Of a stretch of DNA of 64,000 nt, positions 57,809 through 64,000 are shown piece by piece. The notes beneath the pieces are model-generated. The model did no database searches. It saw only the letters and a list, made by a program, of their open reading frames with translations, and was not told where the DNA came from. Source of the DNA: Bisporella sp. PMI_857 (lineage: Eukaryota > Ascomycota > Leotiomycetes > Helotiales > Helotiaceae); the NCBI GenBank assembly GCA_021307315.1, contig JAJSPD010000013.1, positions 558,001 to 622,000 of the forward strand, read 5' to 3'. The position numbers and the translations under genes were made by a program. How positions within the stretch are numbered: the stretch's first letter is position 1; each line of letters opens with the position of its first letter.

Positions 57809-60800
57809 TTATGTACCAACAGCCCCAAGACCAGGGTGCGTGAAGGTGCTAGTAGTAGGCGGCCAGTTTCCAATGCCAGCGGCATCAGCGATATCGCCTC
57901 CGATACGAATCCAGATGGACGATGAGGGAGTCTTGCCATCGAGAATGAAGATCATATACCATCCTGGAGGCGCGACATGTGCCGTGGGCGGCGAGGTGAT
58001 GGTGCAGGAGGCGGCTGTGGAGGCACCCGTACATGTCACACTCAAGAACAGTGTGCGTTGACCCATTGAGTTTCCATGAGTGGATGACACGGCCGCCATC
58101 ATGGACGCACGAACAGTACCGAGATTGCCCGATGGAATGTTGGCGGTGGCGACGATGTTCGTCCTTGCGTAGCCCCAGTCCTTGTTGTTGATAGTAAAGG
58201 ATGGGCGCGCGGCACCAGAAAGGATGTATGGTGGGTTGAAGACCTCGACACGGTATTCCTCTGGATTGACGCCATCCTCGGGGTTGGAGCCGGAGACTAA
58301 GACGCGTCCATCAGGCAACAAAATGGCTTCGCTGTGGTACATACGCGCGAGGATGGTGTTTGCCATGATGCTGAAGCGCTGGTTGACTGGTAATGTAGGA
58401 TCATAGAGGACGGCGTTGAGGTTAGGATTTGTAGCAAGACCGAAACCAGCTACACCAGCTTTGGCGCCGTTGAGGATTAGGTAAGTTCCATCGGGCAGGG
58501 CAGCGATGCAAGACATGACACGCTGCGAAGGCATGCGCTCGATTGTCCATTTAGGATTAGCGACCTCAGGTTGCGTAGACACACAGTTGTCGATTGCCAT
58601 GGCGTTTCCGTTGGCGGAACCGCCGCAAACTAGAACAGTAACTGGCTGCGAATACGGGGGATATTGTGGTAGAAGCACACCGGTTCCCTCAAGAGGATAG
58701 GTTCGGCCGGCAAGGTAGTTGATAACGGATCCGGGGAGGTTGGGTAGGGTCTTGACTGTATCGAAAGTAACTTCATCGATGATGCGAGCTTCGTTGTAGT
58801 AGACAACGAAGATACCGCCACTTGGAAGAGTCCACAAGAATGGGTAGAGGTTGTTGGGATCGGTGCGGTCAAGCCAGTCCAAGTACTTCTCGTAACCACC
58901 TGCTGGATGTGGCAGGATTTCCAAGGAGGGAGTTGGTGCAGCGTTCGAACCAACCTCACCTCCGATGACGAGGACAGAGCCGTTAGTCATGACCATAGCA
59001 GAGGGATACCAACGTCCGGCAAGGAGCGAGAGTTCGTTGACGTTCTCTTGCCAATCAGCTGTTCCAAGAACACCTGGGGATCCATCTGGCTGGAAAAGTC
59101 TGACACCATATGTAGAAGCACCAGACCATCCACCAATGTTGAGCTGACGTCCCCTCTTGTCTGGAAGAGTGATACCTGCGGCGCAGAAAATATCACTCTT
59201 GACATGTAACGGTCTCCATGCCTTTGAGAAGTCGTTGAGAAAAGCAAGATCCAGCTCATAAGTACCAGTGGTGTTGGGAGCACCAGTGCCTGACTTTTCC
59301 ATAAAGACAATCTTGTTGTTGATGCCAACAGTGGTGATGAGAGGAACCACAACACCACCGATCAGGAATGTGTATGATCCCATGTTAGCGCCGGTAGGAG
59401 TGTTCCACTTGGTGAGTGGATTTGTAGTGTTGATCCATCTATAGTATGAGAGTCTGCTTCCACCTCCACAATAGTACGTTGCGTCACCGCTGCATGAAAC
59501 TTGACAGTTATTTTCATCCACTTGAGTAGAGCCAGTTGCGACCAGGTTCGAATGGTCTCCGCAGTAACATTCCTGACCATATTCCATACCAGCAGCCTCA
59601 TAACCATATTGTTGGCAAAGACCGAGACAGGTAGTGGCTGTGTTGTTGGTTGTCAAGATGCTCTGCCAGATCAAAGCCCGGCTTCCGGCATTGGCATCCG
59701 TGTAGCAACCTTGGTAGACCCAAGACCCAGGCAAATTTGTCTTCTGGGATGCAGGAGGCTCATATACCTTCAACTCACCAGTATTGTAAATCGAAAGGAT
59801 ATCTCCAGCACCACACATCTCATTTGAGTTTCCAGCACAGGGCATGTTGCATCTGGTGGCGGCAGCAGGAGCGGCACCATTCTTAAGGTTGTTGTCACAG
59901 AAGCACTGCTCAGAGTACTCTAAACCAGCGACAGTGTATCCAAGAGAGATACACTCGGCAACGCAGCGCTCGACGGTGTTTGTAGCACCTCCGGCTCTTT
60001 GATTAGATAGAGCGCGTCCAGTTGTACCTTCGGTGTAACAACCTGCATATTTCCAGCCGGCTGGTAGACCAGTAGCAGAAGATGTTTGGGAAGTGGTTGA
60101 GCTAGAAGTGGTTCCTGTAGCTGAAAGAAGTTAGTCTCATGTTATCAGAAGAGAGTGCTGTAAGAGGAAAGCAAACCAGTAGAAGTTGATGACCGTGAAG
60201 TCGTACCTGTCGATGAGGCTGTGTTGCTCGAGGATGATGAAGCTGAGCCAAGCCTATAAAGCTGGAGTCGGTTTCCGGCACCACAGTACTCGTATTGGTT
60301 GCCAGGACAGATGAAATTGCAGTCTGTAAGAGTAGCTAGTACAGAACCAGCTTGAAGAGTGTTCCCACAGTAACCTAGTCATCCATTAGTTTGGTTTTTA
60401 TCTTGATAAAGTGAAACGTACATTCTTGTCCATACTCGACACCCCAGTATGTGAAGCCTGCGCATTGTTGGGCACAATACTCTAAAGTCATGAGAGTGTT
60501 GCTGAAGTATGCAGCTCCAGTCAAAGCACGGCTATTTGTGGCCTCTGTGTAACATCCTAAGAACGAATAGGATCCAACAGTAGGAACTTGTCCAAGAGTT
60601 GTTGCAGCGGATATGGATGACGAAGTTGTGGATGTACTCGATCGCGACGTAGTAACGCTGCTTGAGCTCGAACTTGAAGCGCCAGTAGAAGTGGACGATC
60701 GCGAAGTTGTTGTTACACTTGTGCTTACTTGGCTACTAGTGGATGCAGAAGTTGTCGAAATTACAACAGATGAAACTGTAGAGGAAGATCCCGAGTATCC

Positions 60801-61697
60801 AAGCCGGTAAACATCAAGACGATTACCAGCGCCGCAGTATTCTGAGCTGTTCCCATTACATAGCATATTACAATCGGAGAGTCCTCCTGGGGCTACAACA
60901 GAGCCAAATCGGAGGGCGTTGTCACAGTCTTTCAAAAATATTAGCCAATGATAATCAGTCATTATTTGCTTCACTTACAGCATTCACCAGCATACTCCAC
61001 ACCAGCCATTGAGTAACCGGCAGTTGAGCATGCTGAGACACACTTAGCAACGGTTAATCCGCCAGTAACACCATAACCATTGGCGAGTGCTCGCCCGCCA
61101 TTTCCTTCGCTGCTCGTGGTTAATATAGTCACATGAATTTTTATTGAGCACCTACGTGTAACAGCCATAGAAGCCATAACCGTTGACTCCAGGGTTCGTG
61201 GAAGGTCCAGCAGGAGGCGTCTTGCCATTCCAGTATATTGAAAGTCTGTCTGGTCCTCCACAGGTCTCAGTGCTGTTTCCCTTGCAATTCATGTTGCAGT
61301 CCGCAGCTGGAGCTACCGCACCAGCAGTTGTTGAGTTTCCGCAGTCTGTGAGCCTATTAGCTATACTTTGAACAGTTCGCTGGCGTGGGCAATACATACA
61401 ACATTCTTGCGAGTACTCTACACCAGCGTAGATATAATATTGTGTGTTACAGAAGGCTATACACGAGCCAACGGTCATTCCAGTCTCATTGGTATATGCC
61501 GCGCCGGAGAGTGTCCGGGCTGTGGCTCCTTCACTATAGCATCCTTGATATGTCCAGCTCGCCGGGAGAGCTGTTGATGGAGCTCTCTTATCCAGCCTAG
61601 CAAGATCCAATCCAATATCATACTGAATATCCAACGATGCCCATGCTGAGCCCACAAGTAACAACGAAGCGGCTGCCTGAACGATTGAAGGCACCAT
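57809..61697 (-). CDS. Secreted glyoxal oxidase (AA5_1) with five WSC domains
   Basis: A copper-radical oxidase that oxidises aldehydes and makes H2O2 outside the cell. Exons are 61400-61697, 61156-61345, 60979-61109, 60422-60928, 60177-60374 and 57809-60120, giving 1211 residues. A signal peptide (MVPSIVQAAASLLLVGSAWA) is followed by a short propeptide ending LDKR, a Kex2-like site. Five WSC modules follow, starting at WTYQGCYSEG, YGFYGCYTEG, YSFLGCYTEA, WKYAGCYTEG and WVYQGCYTDA. Four have the typical YCG or YCD turn, the fourth FCD. Long Ser/Thr-rich linkers, likely O-glycosylated, follow WSC2 and WSC3. The last ~530 residues are the oxidase: SDIFCAAG holds the cross-linked Cys, RMYHSEAILLPDGRVLVSG the Tyr-His copper ligands and THGNSMGQR the distal His. 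Introns 1, 3 and 4 cut WSC modules at the same place. Confidence 0.94.
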
Positions 61698-64000
61698 CTT
61701 GATTGCACTTTATTAAGAATTATTAATGAAAGTACAGAACCGACAAGAGAGAGAGGGTTGGAAGAAGGTAATATTTGGAAAGGGAGGGGGGCCATGATGT
61801 ATGAACCTGAGCACCGGAACATTTGACTAACGCGACAGATTTGCAGTAGGGATGCAAGAGATCAGACAAGGATAGAAGGGCTGATTATTCCTGGTGACCC
61901 ACTGCCGCCCCGTGGTAGGGATCCGCTTGCACCCTGGGAAGTCGAAAGGAGGTCTAGAGAGGATGGCGGCACCTTGACAGCGACTAGAAATCGTCAACTT
62001 CGTGGCATCCCCCAGCTTAGGTGGCGCCCACGGGTGCCGGCTGACTTTGTGACAAGCAAAAAGAGGCGTTAGGATGAGGTTTGATTTGGCCAAGGCTGAA
62101 AAAACAATGTCCAGATTTGCGAGGGGTGGAGAGGGGAAAACTGCATGTAAGGATAGGGATACGATCTGCCCGAACGTAGCTATCGAATTTCTGCATGTTG
62201 TCGCCTTATTCTCTTTTTGCTTATCGATCGAAATCGTAAGACAACAAGAGCTAACATCGTTCGCTCGGGGTGAACCATCCGAGCTCCAGGCGTGGCCAGT
62301 TTGGTCCAGGCATATGAATCCGTATATCGATGATAAGTACTTACCGAGAACAGGCACCGTAGCGGCTCACAGCCTGGGATTATTACTTACTTAGCGACTG
62401 CATCAGCGTAATGGAAAAGAAAATTACCTCTCGGGGGGGACTAAGCGACAGGTGTTTAAATTAAGATCTGGGTCCAGTTAGGCCAGATGGACCAATCCCA
62501 ATGGTATGATAACCCCCCAGGCAACGCTCCGACATCCACCCGCCAATCCCTAGCACATACATGTAGAGACTACCATGCTCTAGGCATAAACTAAATCACG
62601 ATAATGTCCAAAGATAGACCAAAAATCGGAGTTTTGGTGGGCAAAACCCACCCGCTATCGCGTTGGTCTCAGGCCATGGCGGTCGGATACGAGTTAGAAC
62701 ACGGCCTCAGGCGAATCAACTATTCCATATTGGTCGGGCCAAATTTCCAGCTCCTTTCCCCAAAGTAAAATCTTCCAATCTCGGCAACAATGACACAAAG
62801 ACTCTCGAATGCGCTTGGACAGTTCTTTGATCACTCTTTGCTATCACTACTTCCGCTCTCAAATTGCTTGCTTTCGGAGCCTGAAAGTGTTCGGGGGAGG
62901 ATTCAATTACTTTCGGCCGGAAGAGGGTCGTGTTGTTAGGAAAGTCAGATTTAAGCCAACTAACGGTTGGTGCAAAAGCAATACGAGCCTTGAAGAATCA
63001 TGCCGAATGCCGCATCGTGCATGACTGAGGTTGAGTTATTGAAGCTAAGAAGGCTCGCTTGATTCTGTGCAAAACGCATGCAATCTCCCCTCAACAGTTT
63101 TAAGGACCTCCAGCTCTCATTATCACTTGCCACTATTTGACGCTTCGCCATCACCATCTGGTCTTCCTGTCCTAAAAATGCGGAATGCAAGCTAGACAAG
63201 ACTTTCCCCCTGGTCTAATTTCAGGGGTTAAAACAGAGAGCGGCTCGGTAGGTGAGCCGCAACTTTTTTTCGCTCCCACGGACCAGGATCGAGATCTGCA
63301 CAGCAACCAAGCTGGGTCCAGTGTTCTGGAGATCTTTACGATCCATTTCTCTTACTCTGATGCCATCTCTTTTGTGAACTATTCGACCGCCAGTGTCCGC
63401 GCCTTCTGGTCTTCATTTCCTCCTCATGTTACAGCACTTGCTTTTGCTGGCGCTGCATAATGCTCATATTCTGACAAGCTTCCTGCTAAATCTCCAGGCG
63501 CCGCTTTGTTGTCAAGCGTCCCGTCTTTCTGTCTCCAATCTCCAAACTCACGCGGCCAGAAGCCCCCAACAAGCCACTGCACGCCACATCAGCACTCTAT
63601 TTGACGAATTGCGTTGTCTCCGAGTCCTTGCCTAAGATCACAATTTATTGATTTCCACAAAGGCTTTTCTAAGTCTCACCATGCCGTTGAGAACTGCATG
63701 TACCGTCGATAGTAGCCAGCAGGTTTGCTCAGCCCAGCTACCTACCGGACAGATACCGTCTCTGGGAACAATTTGTTTTACTGTTATGTAACCTTTGTGC
63801 ATCACTGGTTGCGTAAGTTACACAGCATGCTGTGCGGTCGTTGCTTTTGTTGTTCTCTGACTTTTGGGTCAGAACCTTAATACTCGGCATTCTATGCACA
63901 GTTTAGGCCCTCACTTTGTTGGAAACTTCCCTGTTTGATAGGACGCGTTCTTGGAATGTGGTTGACAAGGTCGATCAATAGTTTATGTGAATAAAGTTTC
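61698..64000. other. Intergenic region to the right edge (2.3 kb)
   Basis: The left part should hold the glyoxal-oxidase promoter. Short frames on both strands have no domain. No gene is supported, though a gene whose first exon lies beyond the edge could have its flank here. Confidence 0.55.

Noticed and set aside
60613..60810. Plus-strand acidic/valine-rich frame
   Set aside because: Antisense of the Ser/Thr linker of the glyoxal oxidase.

Overview
The window looks like a chromosomal piece of a filamentous ascomycete (Pezizomycotina). Genes are split by short introns, mostly 41-140 nt and nearly all GT-AG, with CTAAC/CTGAC-like branch sites. The content is typical of such fungi: a HET-domain protein, a WSC-domain glyoxal oxidase, a CE15 glucuronoyl esterase, a CYP52-like P450, fungal ALO, Slm1, Mam3 and Shb17. 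A leotiomycete is possible but not shown. No bacterial operon, CRISPR, rRNA or intact transposon was seen. Exon coordinates below were built by hand from splice signals and reading-frame continuity.

Left part (1-16 kb): the 5' half of a sugar transporter runs off the left edge, divergent from a broken GH78 alpha-L-rhamnosidase (nonsense codon, frameshifts, lost catalytic core). Then come an unknown three-exon gene, a Nudix hydrolase, a secreted CE15 esterase, a class I methyltransferase with a histidine-rich insert, an Shb17-type phosphatase, a small membrane protein and D-arabinono-1,4-lactone oxidase.

Middle (18-36 kb): an FAH-family hydrolase, a Mam3/CNNM membrane protein, a large AT-hook/C2H2 nuclear protein, an ataxin-10 protein with a zinc-ribbon-like N-terminus, a GC-rich SAM-domain gene and a P450. 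A 4-kb gene-poor stretch (36.2-40.4 kb) follows.

Right part (40-62 kb): an alpha-arrestin with PY motifs, a LITAF-domain protein, Slm1 (BAR-PH, with a probable GC-AG intron), O6-methylguanine-DNA methyltransferase, Vps24 (ESCRT-III), p23/Sba1, a HET protein, a divergent tandem ubiquitin-like gene broken by one stop codon beside an unresolved coding relic, and a five-WSC glyoxal oxidase. Several genes (arrestin, LITAF protein, Slm1, Vps24) belong to membrane traffic and plasma-membrane homeostasis. CE15, the glyoxal oxidase, the lost rhamnosidase and the sugar transporter belong to plant-polymer use. No tight biosynthetic cluster is evident. The best candidate for something undescribed is the ubiquitin-like locus at 55.2-57.3 kb.
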